A stretch of DNA of 64,000 nucleotides from Lantana camara (Eukaryota > Streptophyta > Magnoliopsida > Lamiales > Verbenaceae). The notes under the pieces were generated by a model. That model was not told where the DNA came from. It saw only the letters and a program-made list of their open reading frames with translations, and ran no database searches. The position numbers were made by a program, and so were the translations under genes. The DNA is taken from positions 104,689,501 to 104,753,500 of the forward strand of contig CM074857.1 in NCBI GenBank assembly GCA_037501455.1, in the 5' to 3' direction. Shown here one piece after another: positions 42,130-51,890 of this stretch (the first letter of the stretch is position 1; each line of letters begins with the position of its first letter).

Positions 42130-43414
42130 GCCATAGCTGTGTGCTATGATTACGAAATATGGCAGATGGATGTGAAAATGACTTTTCTAAATAGAGATTT
42201 AGATAAAGATATTTGTATGGAACAACCAGAAGGTTTCACATCCAGTGGGAGCGAACAGAAAGTCTGCACACTTCAGAGATCCATATATGGACTCAAACAG
42301 GTGTCTAGAAGTTGGAACATCCGTTTTGATGAGACAGTCAAATCGTTTGGCTTTATCAAGAACGAGTATGAACCATGTGTTTACAAGAAAATCAGTAAGC
42401 GAGTCGTACAATTTTTGGTGTTGTATGTAGATGATATCTTACTCATTGGGAGAATGAGAAAGATGTGCTGCAAACAACAAAGACTTGGTTGTTTACTCAG
42501 TTTTCCATGAAGGACTTGGGAGAAGCTTCCTTTATTCTCGGTATAAAAATCTATAGAGATAGATTACAGAGATTAAAAGGTATATCCCAAGTTAAGTACA
42601 TAGACAGAGTACTGAAACGGTTCAGTATGGAGGAATCTAAGAGGGGATTCCTGCCAATGAGACATGGGTTGATCCTCTCTAAATCAATGTGTCCTGACAC
42701 ATTGATGAGAAGGATAAGATGTCTCGTATACCCTATGCATCTGCAATAGGGAGCATAATGTATGCTATGTTATGTACTAGACCTGATGTCGCATATGCTT
42801 TGAGCATTACAAGTCGGTTTCAGTCAAACTTTGGTGAGAGTCATTGGTCTGTCGTGAAATATATCCTTAAGTACTTGAAAAGGACTAAGGATTTATTTCT
42901 TATATATGACAGAAAGGGAGAACTGAAATTAGAAGGATACACCGACTCAAGCTTCTAGTCGGATGTAGACAACTTTAAATCCACGTCCGGATTCATATTC
43001 CGGTTAAATGGTGGTGCAGTAAGTTGGAAAAGTTCTAAACAGGAAACTACTGCCGACTCCACTTGTGAAGCGGAGTGTATAGCTGCATCAGAGGCAGCGA
43101 AAGAAGGTGTGTGGATGAAAAACTTCATCCAAGAGTTGGATGTAGTGCCTAGCATTGCTGACCCGGTTGTTGTCTTTTACGATAATAACGGAACGGTTGC
43201 GCAAACAAAGGAACCAAGAGCTCATCAACGGTCTAAGCACATCCTGAGAATATTTCATCTAATTAGAGAAATCGTAGATAGAGACAACGTTATTGTGGAA
43301 CGTGTGTCCTCAGCAGAAAACGTAACAGACCCGCTTACTAAACCTCTTAGCCAAAAGTTCTTTGAAGGGCATCTCCAGGAGATGGGCCTTAAGACTATGG
43401 GCAATTGGCTCTGA
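42130..43414 (+). pseudogene. copia RT and RNase H, frameshifted
   Basis: Pieces: WQMDVKMTFLNRDLDKDICM and LYVDDILLIGRMR (42139-42510); FSMKDLGEASFILGIKIYRD (42465-42749); ASAIGSIMYAMLCTRPDVAY (42719-42958), ending at a TAG in GYTDSSF; then, beyond the stop, RNase H with [20 protein letters not shown]; and [20 protein letters not shown] (43109-43414). Frameshifts lie near 42490 and 42735. The normal YGLKQASRSWN motif reads YGLKQVSRSWN. Confidence 0.9.
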
Positions 43415-43417
43415 GGG

Positions 43418-43429
43418 CAAGTGGGAGAT
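43418..43429 (+). other. Polypurine tract of the second copia element
   Basis: AAGTGGGAGAT immediately precedes the LTR start TGTTAGAG. Confidence 0.8.
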
Positions 43430-45394
43430 TGTTAGAGTAGTGCCCTAGAAGAGCCAAATAGTTTAGGCCTCTTTTTGTAAACTACTCTTATTAGCAGCAA
43501 TTTGTGACATTAATGAAATAATAAATGTAACGTTTCATAGTCGTTTAATTCTATGTGGCCAATTCATCATATCTCATTCAAGTTTATTAATTGCATATTA
43601 TAACTGTTTGTGTATGGATGAAACCCCAAGGTCACATTAAGCTACGGGACTTGACCTCGCATAGGGATGGAGGTTATGAAACAAGTGTCTATGGCGTGAC
43701 CTAAATCAACTCCAAGTCGAAGAGTCTAATAAGCACGGGGATGTTGACTTGACTCGTTTGAGACTTGCTCATACGACGTGCCTTTAAGAAAAGTTACTTT
43801 GTTTCGTAAGTATTGAATGTAGAGACATTCACACGCGTATGGGGGTGCTTGTTAGGGAACAAGTACACTGAGGATCCCGACAGGAACACCTCAATGGGGT
43901 AAGGCTTTTATGCCTTAATGATGAGGTTGGTTCCCTAGTAATGGTAGTGTTTAAATGGTCCTTAGACTTGAGGCTCCATTGATGCTCTGTGCATGACAAG
44001 GGCAATGTTTGATATGCGCCTTGAGATTCATGGGTTCCATGAATCTCGTTATGGTTGTATGTTGGTATTGTTCGAATCATGTATGGGGGCATATGAGATG
44101 CCAACATAGAATCTATCGCTCGTCTGGAAGAACGAGTGAATCACCCATGAATTCTATTGTAGTACATTCCACTTAAATCCTTGCGCAAGGTAGTGAGATC
44201 TAAATTAGGAAATGAGTTTCCTAGAGTGTTAGATCAAATGGAATTGCTATTAGAATTAATTCATAGCATTAGGACTAATAGGGTTCTATTATTCCCATGC
44301 CCTAGGTCCTAATCGGGGATTGGACGATAGAAGGATCTTATCTCACGGTATCCATGAGACTGAAAGGTTCACAGCATAAACTTCACCTGTTGGATGGGTG
44401 GTCATGAGCTTGTCACTAGACATCGATCATGATCTGTAGGTACTGATTAATTAAAAGGAGTTTTAATTAAACAGTGATTAATTGAAAGAGTTCAATTAAA
44501 TCAATAAGATAAAAGATTATCTGAAATACCACATTAAGAATGTGGGCCTACTGCTATTCATTGGTGAACCTAAGGGGTCACACAATGACTCGAATTGAAC
44601 AACAAGATTATCTAAAGATCAATAGAGATTGATTAATAAATTAAAAGAATTTAATTTTTGAGAGAGTAATTAATTAATAATTATATTAATTAATTTATGC
44701 TTAATTGTTAAGCTGTTGAGAATAGATGTTAAAGAGTTAACATTAATTTAAATAAGTGTATTTAAATTATGTTGGGCTTGAAATTTAATTAAGAGTAATT
44801 AATTTTTAAGTCCATCAATTTAATTAGACATTGGACTTTTGGTTTAATTATTAAATTGAGTCCACAAATTAAATGAATATTGGGCCTTTTAATTTAATTA
44901 GTAGTAATTTAATTAAAGCCCATCACATTGACTAGCCCATAGGGTTTTTAACCTAGGGCTAAGTATTTAAGAAAGATAAGGGAGAGAAATCAATCATCCT
45001 TGTTTTCTTCTTTTCTGCTTTCTCTCCAAGTCTCTCTTCTCTCTCATCTCTCTCATCTCTCAATATTGTATTGAGAATGCTATTAGATAATCAATATCTA
45101 ATTAGTGTTCTAGTGTGCTAATTGAATAGTTGTTCAATTACGGGTCGTGGACTACCTTAGAGGAATTCCGCGTGGGATTCTTGGAAGAAGATCGGATAGA
45201 AGAGAACCGGGTAGGTTTTGGAAAACCTTCTTGTCATCATCATCAACTGGAAGCGAAAGAGGTATTTGATTCTTCTTTTGTTTAAATCGTAAATCTGAAT
45301 CAAAGGCCGATCTTAATTGGAATTCCGATAAAACTTGTTTTATAATCCCTAAAAATTTTAATTTCCGCTGCGTTAGGGTTGACGAATTCCAACA
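43430..45394 (+). repeat. 3' LTR of the second copia element (1965 bp)
   Basis: Uninterrupted copy. It provides empty-site proof for both the MITE (near 43691) and the gypsy element (near 44530). It ends CCAACA, followed by the GTGAA duplication. Confidence 0.95.
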
Positions 45395-45470
45395 GTGAAC
45401 TGCTAAATCATTTGTAGATTGTGTAATCTCGAGGTGTCGTGTTAATAATTCCCTATGTGATTTTGTCCAG

Positions 45471-45591
45471 GTATGGTGATGTGGCTGCTGTTGGGGCTTC
45501 CACGGAACCTGAACCGAACAAGGAGAAGCAAGCTAAAGAGCTAAGCCAAGAGGAAGCTGAGAGATTAGCACAAATGGAGTTAGAAGCAAAG
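45471..45591 (+). pseudogene. RGG-type gene exon 3
   Basis: It is flanked by TTTTGTCCAG and GTAACTT. It encodes YGDVAAVGASTEPEPNKEKQ, then an acidic helix AKELSQEEAERLAQMELEAK. No defect is seen. Confidence 0.85.
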
Positions 45592-45665
45592 GTAACTTCT
45601 TCAACAGCTTAGATTTGCTTTAAGTGCATATAATGATCTTATTTCTTCATTGTTGTACATTACAG

Positions 45666-45827
45666 AGAATGACACTCAAAGAATATGAGGAGCAGAATCA
45701 AGAGAGGAGGAAAGCTTTGGAATCTGTCAAAATGGAGGAGAGGAAAGTAACACCTGATAAGGAATTTGAATCCATGCAGATTGTTGGAAAGAAGAGCAAA
45801 GAAGAAAGCACTTCTGCAGTTAAGAAT
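45666..45827 (+). pseudogene. RGG-type gene exon 4
   Basis: It is flanked by TTACAG and GTTAGTG, 54 codons, phase 0. It encodes the family's most conserved block, MTLKEYEEQNQERRKALESV then TPDKEFESMQIVGKK. Confidence 0.9.
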
Positions 45828-45927
45828 GTTAGTGTTTTCTTTTCTTGATGTTATACTGTTGTTATCATTGTCGTTTCAAGTAACCATAGTCTTAATTAGT
45901 TGATTTTAATGTTGCTTTTGAGTTCAG

Positions 45928-45990
45928 AACACTGACAGGGACAAAAAGAAGAAGGCTGCAATGGGCAGTTATGATGATCAAGCTCATAAG
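45928..45990 (+). pseudogene. RGG-type gene exon 5
   Basis: It is flanked by GAGTTCAG and GTAAGG, 21 codons. It contains NTDRDKKKKAAMGSYDDQAH, the lysine cluster typical of the family. Confidence 0.85.
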
Positions 45991-46020
45991 GTAAGGTTGC
46001 CTTTCCCTGCATTGGATCTA

Positions 46021-46090
46021 ATTTTTAAAGACGACTATTATCGGTTCCCACCAACCCTTAATGGGACTCGAACTTGTGACCAAATAACTT
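46021..46090 (-). repeat. tRNA-like B box in the last intron (SINE remnant)
   Basis: Minus-strand AAGTTCGAGTCCC (46075-46063) is a good pol III B box, but there is no A box. This is probably a truncated SINE. Confidence 0.35.
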
Positions 46091-46105
46091 TTGTTTCCTC
46101 TCCAG

Positions 46106-46264
46106 CGAATAATCCCGGGTTTCAGACACTATCGAGCACGTTACTCCGACAAACAGAGTGGAAGATCGTATGTTGGGCATTCTTCAAGGACGAGAGCGGA
46201 TTTGCCACCTGCAATACAAGATGAAACAGAGTTTCCAGCTCTTGGTGGTTCAAGAAATGCATGA
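46106..46264 (+). pseudogene. RGG-type gene exon 6 and stop
   Basis: It is preceded by TCTCCAG. 53 codons including TGA at 46262-46264. It encodes an Arg-rich stretch and the family-defining C-terminus AIQDETEFPALGGSRNA. Confidence 0.9.
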
Positions 46265-48226
46265 TGATTATGATTCACCTTTGGTTTTGCAGTTAATGTT
46301 TGATCCTTACGCAGTTTAGCTTTTAGGTATGAATATGAATATATGATGGAGATATAATGAGTTGTTTCATAAACTTGTTGGTATGGGTTAGGTACTTTTG
46401 GTCTGTTACTTCTTGCATATATGCACTTGACAATTGACACGATTCTCGGATTTTGTTTCATGAAAATATATGTGATTTTAGAGACATAATTTTTCTTAGT
46501 TTTTGCAGAGCATGCAGTTAATAATTCCTAGAATTTCAATTCTGCCGAATGAATAAATATGTATACGAATGAATAAATATGTATATATATACATTTATTC
46601 GATTATTTTAATTTATGAAAATGTATTGTTAACTAATATGTTATATTATAATAACGATAATGCATAATGACAATATCAAAACTTTATGACATTGTCGATG
46701 ATAATTAATGTGAGGGATTGTTTTACCTTTGTCGTGTAGTTGGTAAAAAATTTAGGAAGATAGACAAATCAAATAATAAGTATATTTAGTTGAGTTCGAT
46801 CTGACTAAAAATTTTCCATTGTTACTCGGGCATGCATTTTCTTGTCTTGAAGCATTACTATTAGAAATTTTATTTCGAATAATATGAATAAGTATATTAT
46901 ACTTAATATTTAATTGATTTTTTTAAAATAAAAGTTATTGATCCCCTAACTAGATATACACCCTAAAATTCAAAGCAACAAAAAAACAAAAAACAACAAA
47001 TACTTCATAATTAAGATGAAAATTAGATCATCACTATAATCTTTGAGGTGGGGCTGCAAATGGATCAAGGATAAGATTAAGAAGTCGTGAAGCACAAAAG
47101 ATTTGAACACACAGTCAAATCTTTGGATATCAGCTGGCTAAAATTAAATTGAATAAAATCATTTCGTCAAAGCATATATTAAAATTAAATCAGATTCTTG
47201 ATATATTATAAGAAGATGGCATACCTCAATAGTCAAGATTCAAATGGAAATCCTTAATCCTTCAAATTATCAACTTATCAGCCAATGGAAACCCGTAGTT
47301 TCTGTTTCTATTTCTACCTTTTGCATCCCACCAAAAGCCATGCATGCCATGCGACCTGTTATACATTCCATAAGCCAAACCCTAATTAAACTCAAAAAAA
47401 TCTTAGTCAATTGCTTATTTCTCGATTTTTATTTTGTTATTTTTATTTATAAATAATAAATTCAGTACTTTGAATAATTTAATTTATCTTCTTAAAGTTA
47501 AGTTTCTTCATAATTAAAAAAAAAAAAAAAAAAAAAAGTTTCTTCATAACTTTCCGCTTGTAAATTATTTGGAAAAATGTAGTAGTTTGTATATATGTTG
47601 CAAAACATTTTAATTAATAAAAAATTATATAATTTCGTTTGTATTGAACATGCAATAGGTTACAACATGGATTAATCTTTGAAAAATCATATATCAGTAG
47701 TCGGAAGGCTTATTTCTACAGCTTCCGTCACAAGATATATGAAGAAAATTTATCTTTAATACATTAATTGGAATGAAGCTCTGGACCAAAGACCGAGGCA
47801 AAGCAGAAATCTGCGTGGAATTCCGAATGGTGACAAATCCATGCAACACAGAAGCATCAATACAAAGTTCTCACGAAACCGCATACACTATCACACCCCG
47901 AGCTCGTGCACACACGTGACCTCCTCGTGCTCCCCCCAATCCACGTGTCCCAATTCCCTCGCTCCATGTGGACACGCAGTCTAATGGCAGAACAATCCAA
48001 CGGATATGCCTCATGCTACACTACTTAAATCCCCACCCGGATAACACCACAGTATATCCCCTTTCACTTATTTTCCCTTTTTTTTTCATTTATTTATTTA
48101 TTAAGAATATTCGCCCTAAATTCCCCGGCTTTATCCCTTTTATTAAGCTCAAAGCAGTTGCTTTTAAGAAGCACTTAAGCAGAATCACTTTTCCTTAAAA
48201 AACAGCTGAAAAGCAGTAAATCAATA
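46265..48226. other. Intergenic, AT-rich
   Basis: 3' flank of the RGG gene and 5' flank of the DUF506 gene. There is a poly-A run near 47517-47539 between two copies of AAGTTTCTTCATAA. No coding sequence is seen. Confidence 0.6.
47905..47960 (+). promoter_or_regulatory. ACGTG (G-box/ABRE-type) elements upstream of the DUF506 gene
   Basis: CACACACGTGACC (47909-47921) and CCACGTGTCC (47941-47950) lie about 280-320 bases before the ATG. Such cores bind bZIP factors in abscisic acid and stress responses (general knowledge). Their use here is inference. Confidence 0.45.
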
Positions 48227-49117
48227 ATGTACGAGTTTACGAGAGTGAAGAAGGTGACTGACCCCTTTGATGATCGGGTCAAGGCGAGGATCGTCGGAAG
48301 CAGCGGAAGTGAACACAGTGCGCAGGCGGATGATGACGTCACCTCGCCGAGTTTGTCTGAGCTTTTCTTCGGTTTCGCCGCCGCTGACGGCGGTGGGGAG
48401 GAGTTGTTGTCGCCGGAGGTGGATGATGACGAGTCCGATTGCGGTGGTGATTTGGCGGTGTGTGGTTTGAGTTCCGGGAATGTGGATGTGGTTAGGCCGA
48501 TTGTGGTGGATCGGACGGATGAGTTCCAGAATGTTCTCACGGCGAGGGTTCTGCAGGCGGTGGAGGTGTTTTCGTGCGTCAGATCGGATAGGCAGATCAT
48601 GCGGAGGAATGTGATGGCGTTTCTGAGGGACTGTGGTTATAATGCGGCGGTGTGTAAGACGAAGTGGCCAAGCTGCGGCGGGCTCACCGCCGGGAACTAT
48701 GAGTTCGTCGATGTTGTCAGGGACGGCGGGGGTTCCTCGGCGGCGAGGTACTTCGTTGATCTGGATTTCGCCGCCGAGTTTCAGATTGCGAGGCCGACCA
48801 GCGGTTACGAGAGGATGGTGCAGTATTTGCCTAGAGTATTCGTCGGTAAAAGCGAGGATCTGAAGAGGATTCTGAAGGCGGTGAGCGCCGCCTCGAAGAG
48901 GTCGATGAAGACCGGAGGCCTCCATCTGCCGCCGTGGAGGAAACACCGCTTCATGCAGAATAAGTGGTTCGGTCCATACCGCCGCACGACCAATGTTTTC
49001 CCGGCGGTGGCGTCGCTAACCAATGCCGCCGTCAAGTGCCGCGCAGTCGGGTTTGACGCTGCCGCCGTCAACGGTGGCGGTCTTTTGTTTTGTCCGGCGG
49101 CAGCCCGAACGAGATGA
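48227..49117 (+). CDS. DUF506 (PDDEXK-like) family protein, 296 aa, single exon
   Basis: ATG at 48227 opens MYEFTRVKKVTDPFDDRVKA. The family core follows in order: an acidic N-terminal region (30-90), VLTARVLQAVEVFSCVRSDR (about 105-125), AAVCKTKWPSCGGLTAGNYE (about 140-160), RYFVDLDFAAEFQIARPT (about 173-190), LPRVFVGKSEDLKRIL (about 200-215) and GLHLPPWRKHRFMQNKWFGP with YRRTTN (228-256). These are the conserved blocks of plant DUF506, which has been related to the PDDEXK nuclease fold. Molecular activity is not established. An Arabidopsis member (RXR1) represses root hair growth, so a regulatory role is plausible. Length and single-exon structure are normal for a short member. The gene is intact and GC-rich against AT-rich flanks. 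No other gene is coupled to it. Confidence 0.95.
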   Translation: MYEFTRVKKVTDPFDDRVKARIVGSSGSEHSAQADDDVTSPSLSELFFGFAAADGGGEELLSPEVDDDESDCGGDLAVCGLSSGNVDVVRPIVVDRTDEFQNVLTARVLQAVEVFSCVRSDRQIMRRNVMAFLRDCGYNAAVCKTKWPSCGGLTAGNYEFVDVVRDGGGSSAARYFVDLDFAAEFQIARPTSGYERMVQYLPRVFVGKSEDLKRILKAVSAASKRSMKTGGLHLPPWRKHRFMQNKWFGPYRRTTNVFPAVASLTNAAVKCRAVGFDAAAVNGGGLLFCPAAARTR

Positions 49118-50589
49118 TATCCGTGGAATATTTTAAAGTTTTTTTGAAATTACATAATTATTAGTTTTATTGAGGGTATTTTGTCGCTTTGTGTTCAATG
49201 TTAATAGCAAACATTTATGTATTTTTTATTTTGTTCAGCATTATCGGATTAGTAGTGTACGCGGCAAACGTACGCCGTGTTCATGACGGCGCAAATTAGC
49301 CATGCGCCACGTGTAATTTACGAGATCATAATCGGACCGTCCGATCGTCGCCAAATATTTTTGATTGGAAGCCGTCCGATTCCGATATTTTGTTTGTATA
49401 AATTATTTTATTATTTCCGAAACTTTTTTTATTAATTTGTGACGTAACCAATCCCTTTGTGAAAATCTATTCTTCTTAATTTCAATTTTTACATAATTTA
49501 TTTTTAAAAAAAATCGCTAATAATTTTGTTCTTGGAAATAATTTACTTTGATGGACAAAATTAGTAGGTGTAATTAATTGTTTAACAAGTGAAGTAGGTG
49601 AACTCAATTAATTCAATGCTATTACAAAAGAGCGAGCATAATTAATTAAAATGGTTAATGAGTTTATTCTCTAAGGGATTCGAATTTCGAACCAAGGATT
49701 TTGTCTTAAAAAATGAACCCATTAACCACTTGTATTACTAACCATTGTCGATAAGTTCAAATCTCATTTGAATGTGTGTGGGTTAAAAAACAATCCTATT
49801 ATAAAAGAAAATTAGTATCAACTAATGCACGTCAAAAAGATTGGTATAATTATATTGAAAGCGCTTTTTATCTTTAAAGATAATATAATAAATATTAAGA
49901 TTAAATTAAAATATAAATACATCTGAAAAAGGACACAACATATTGTCCTTCCTCCTTATTAGGCCAACAATTCCTTCATGTTGTATACATGCAGTGATGC
50001 AGATAATATTTATGGCAGATTAATGAAATATAATTTGTATAAATTAATGTTTCTTATAATTAGTTAATGAAATATCAATCCCCAAGTAGTATACTATAAA
50101 TTCAAATTAATTATTTTTTATTAAAATCTTATATCCAACCTTAAACAAATTAATATGGGATCATTACTTTACATTTAGCTAACGGTAGAAAGGAGGATTC
50201 TCATTATAAATTGAACAACATATTTTTAAAAGTTCAATGAGGGACATTTGACACTACATTCCCGAACATAAAGAAAGTATTTCAATGAATATTCCTAACT
50301 AACAAGATTAATTAGGGTTATCCAAATATTATATCAAAATCTATAGAGATCAAATAAAATTACGAGAATATGGTGTTAGAAAACCAACTTTTTTTCTTTT
50401 TTTTTTTGGACAAAAGAATAAATAAAAGGAAGCACTACTCTTTTAATAATAAGCAATCTAAACTAAAGGTATTTTCATTAATATTCTTATTGATCCGGCT
50501 CAAATTTGGTCGATCCGAGTTGTCGAACTACGTGGCAGAGGTCAATCAGTCAAGAATTTGTATGAGTTGGCTCTTTATCGATTTAAAAA
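49118..50589. other. Intergenic, AT-rich
   Basis: 3' flank of the DUF506 gene. It includes a palindrome-rich stretch near 49335-49385 (CGGACCGTCCGAT and GCCGTCCGATTCC) and a SINE-like relic at 49640-49745. No coding sequence is seen. Confidence 0.5.
49640..49745 (-). repeat. tRNA-derived SINE-like relic
   Basis: The minus strand carries AGTGGTTAATGGGTTC (A-box region, 49731-49716) and GGTTCGAAATTCGAATCCC (B-box region, 49695-49677). This is the arrangement of plant tRNA-type SINE heads. Confidence 0.45.
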
Positions 50590-51310
50590 CACTAACACAC
50601 GTAAGCTAGAAGGTCAAAATTGGGGGACTGGAGTTGTGGTCCAGTTTTGGCACTTCGACGCTCAAGTCAGTATTGGGTTCTTAGTGAGAGAAATAAGTAC
50701 AATAAGTGCGAAATAAATGCTCTTGAATGTTTACCAACAACTGTTCATGGGAGGAGTATTTATAGTCTTGGCCAATTAACACAGTAGTGCGTGTACCGCG
50801 ATTATGCATTAATTGCGTTGCCGACGATCGACCTGATGGTCGGATGCTGGAGCTGGTTAAGTGGAGATCGATTGTACCTTCTTTCCCATTTTGGCATAGA
50901 CAGGTACAAAAGGGCATTGAATGTTACTTAGTACACTTGTCCTAGGGAATGAGAGGTTCACACGTGTCCCGACAAAGATGTTTTTTGGTATCTTGGTGTC
51001 TGGTGACGTAGGGCATCGATCCGGGGATCGACATTCCACTACCCGTACCAAGATAGTCAGGTTTTGGATCGACTTAGGAATAGCCAGGTCTAGGTCGTAG
51101 TTCAACGCAGTCAGATCGATACGACCATTGATCCCGTTGTTATAGGTACACCGCTAGGATGGCTGGGATCGATCGTTCGATCTAAAGCGGGTTTAGTGCC
51201 ACGTGTGGTCCGCGTGGCTATTTTTGGATTGTCCAGATTGGCGCGGGGTCCACGTGGCTCCTGGGAGGGCGTGCCACGTGGCCCATTGGATTTATGCCAT
51301 GTCACTTATT
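50590..51310 (-). mobile_element. Diverged LTR relic related to the Tat gypsy LTR
   Basis: AGAAGGTCAAAATTGGGGGA, GGTCCAGTTTTGGC and CGACGCTCAAGTCAGT (50607-50675) line up in the same order with AGAAGGCCAAGCTGGGGGA, ACCCAGTTTGGC and CGACGCTCAAGTCAGT of the gypsy LTR (25407-25468). ATTTATAG near 50758 matches the LTR's TATA region. The remainder has CCACGTGG and CGATC repeats. Ends and duplication were not found, so limits are approximate. Confidence 0.65.
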
Positions 51311-51599
51311 ATCTCTATCTTTATAAATTACCTGTCAATCGAAAAGAGCTTCTCTGGATAAAGATTTTTTCAAAAGACTAGTTTTTCACTAATTCTTGCA
51401 AAAAAGATGTCTTCTCCATATTTTTATTAAACAAATTTGATTGTTTAAAACAAGTAATCTATTTGATTGTCTCGGGATCATCCTCCATGACTTCATTCTT
51501 CTTGTATCACTCGGGATAAACCCATTTCGTTTGACTCAATATTGAAAAAAAAATAATTCCCAATTTATTTTCAACACAAATGGCCAACTTCTAATCATT

Positions 51600-51890
51600 T
51601 TAAATAGCGGGGAATTTGAAAAAACTCCCCAATTGATAAGTCAAATTTCTTTTAGCTCCCTATTTTCAAAAATGATGTATTAAAACTCAAGAATCGTGTA
51701 TCTAAAACCCCAAATGATGTATTTGAAATATAAGGAAAAAAATCATGTATCTAAATCCCAGAATCGTGTATATAAATCCCAGAATCGTGTATCTAAAACC
51801 CCAAATGATGTATTTAAAAATGGGGAGCAAACTCAAAATTTTTCAACCCATGGGGAGTTTTCTCAAAACCCCCCTTTAAATAGAAGTAAA
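51600..51890. repeat. Short-repeat element with GGGGAG-type ends
   Basis: GGGAATTTGAAAAAACTCCCC at the left and GGGGAGTTTTCTCAAAACCCC at the right bracket repeats of AATGATGTATTTAAA and CAGAATCGTGTATCTAAA. TGGGGAGCAAAC is shared with the foldback at 15559-15810, so the two may belong to one family. Confidence 0.5.

Larger units (their letters stand above)
23891..45394 (+). mobile_element. Second Ty1/copia element, in intron 2 of the RGG-type gene, with young LTRs but broken coding
   Basis: The LTRs are TGTTAGAGTAGTGCCC...GAATTCCAACA. Direct repeats GTGAA at 23886-23890 and 45395-45399 flank the element. The 5' LTR spans 23891-37651 because it is itself interrupted by a MITE and a gypsy element; the 3' LTR is 43430-45394 (1965 bp). 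PBS, gag, protease, integrase, RT and RNase H remnants and a polypurine tract lie between them on the plus strand. I can see only a handful of LTR differences (for example TTTTATAG/TTTCATAG, CAAGG/CAAGA, GGCTG/GGCCG, CGCG/CTGCG). The polyprotein, however, carries several stops, frameshifts and a deletion, so the copy was probably mobilised by proteins supplied in trans. Confidence 0.93.
16186..46264 (+). pseudogene. RGG-type hyaluronan/mRNA-binding (Stm1-like) gene, six exons, split by two retrotransposons
   Basis: The exons join as exon 1 (16186-16324 plus 22936-22992), exon 2 (23327 to 23840 or 23876), exon 3 (45471-45591), exon 4 (45666-45827), exon 5 (45928-45990) and exon 6 (46106-46264, stop TGA). 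Family features are an acidic N-terminus (GDEEETILVNVRASKAAAKE), Arg/Gly/Tyr-rich repeats, the conserved block MTLKEYEEQNQERRKALESV with FESMQIVGKK, a lysine cluster, and the C-terminal signature ETEFPALGG. The closest named relatives are Arabidopsis RGGA-like cytoplasmic RNA-binding proteins, which influence ribosome/mRNA function and stress responses. Exon 1 has an apparent frameshift in a GC run near 16205. Exon 2 has an in-frame TAG at 23716. A copia element sits in exon 1 and another in intron 2. Probably inactive. Confidence 0.8.

Noticed and set aside
48221..48946. 241-aa minus-strand ORF over the DUF506 gene
   Set aside because: Shadow of a GC-rich coding region; the plus strand carries the conserved family motifs.
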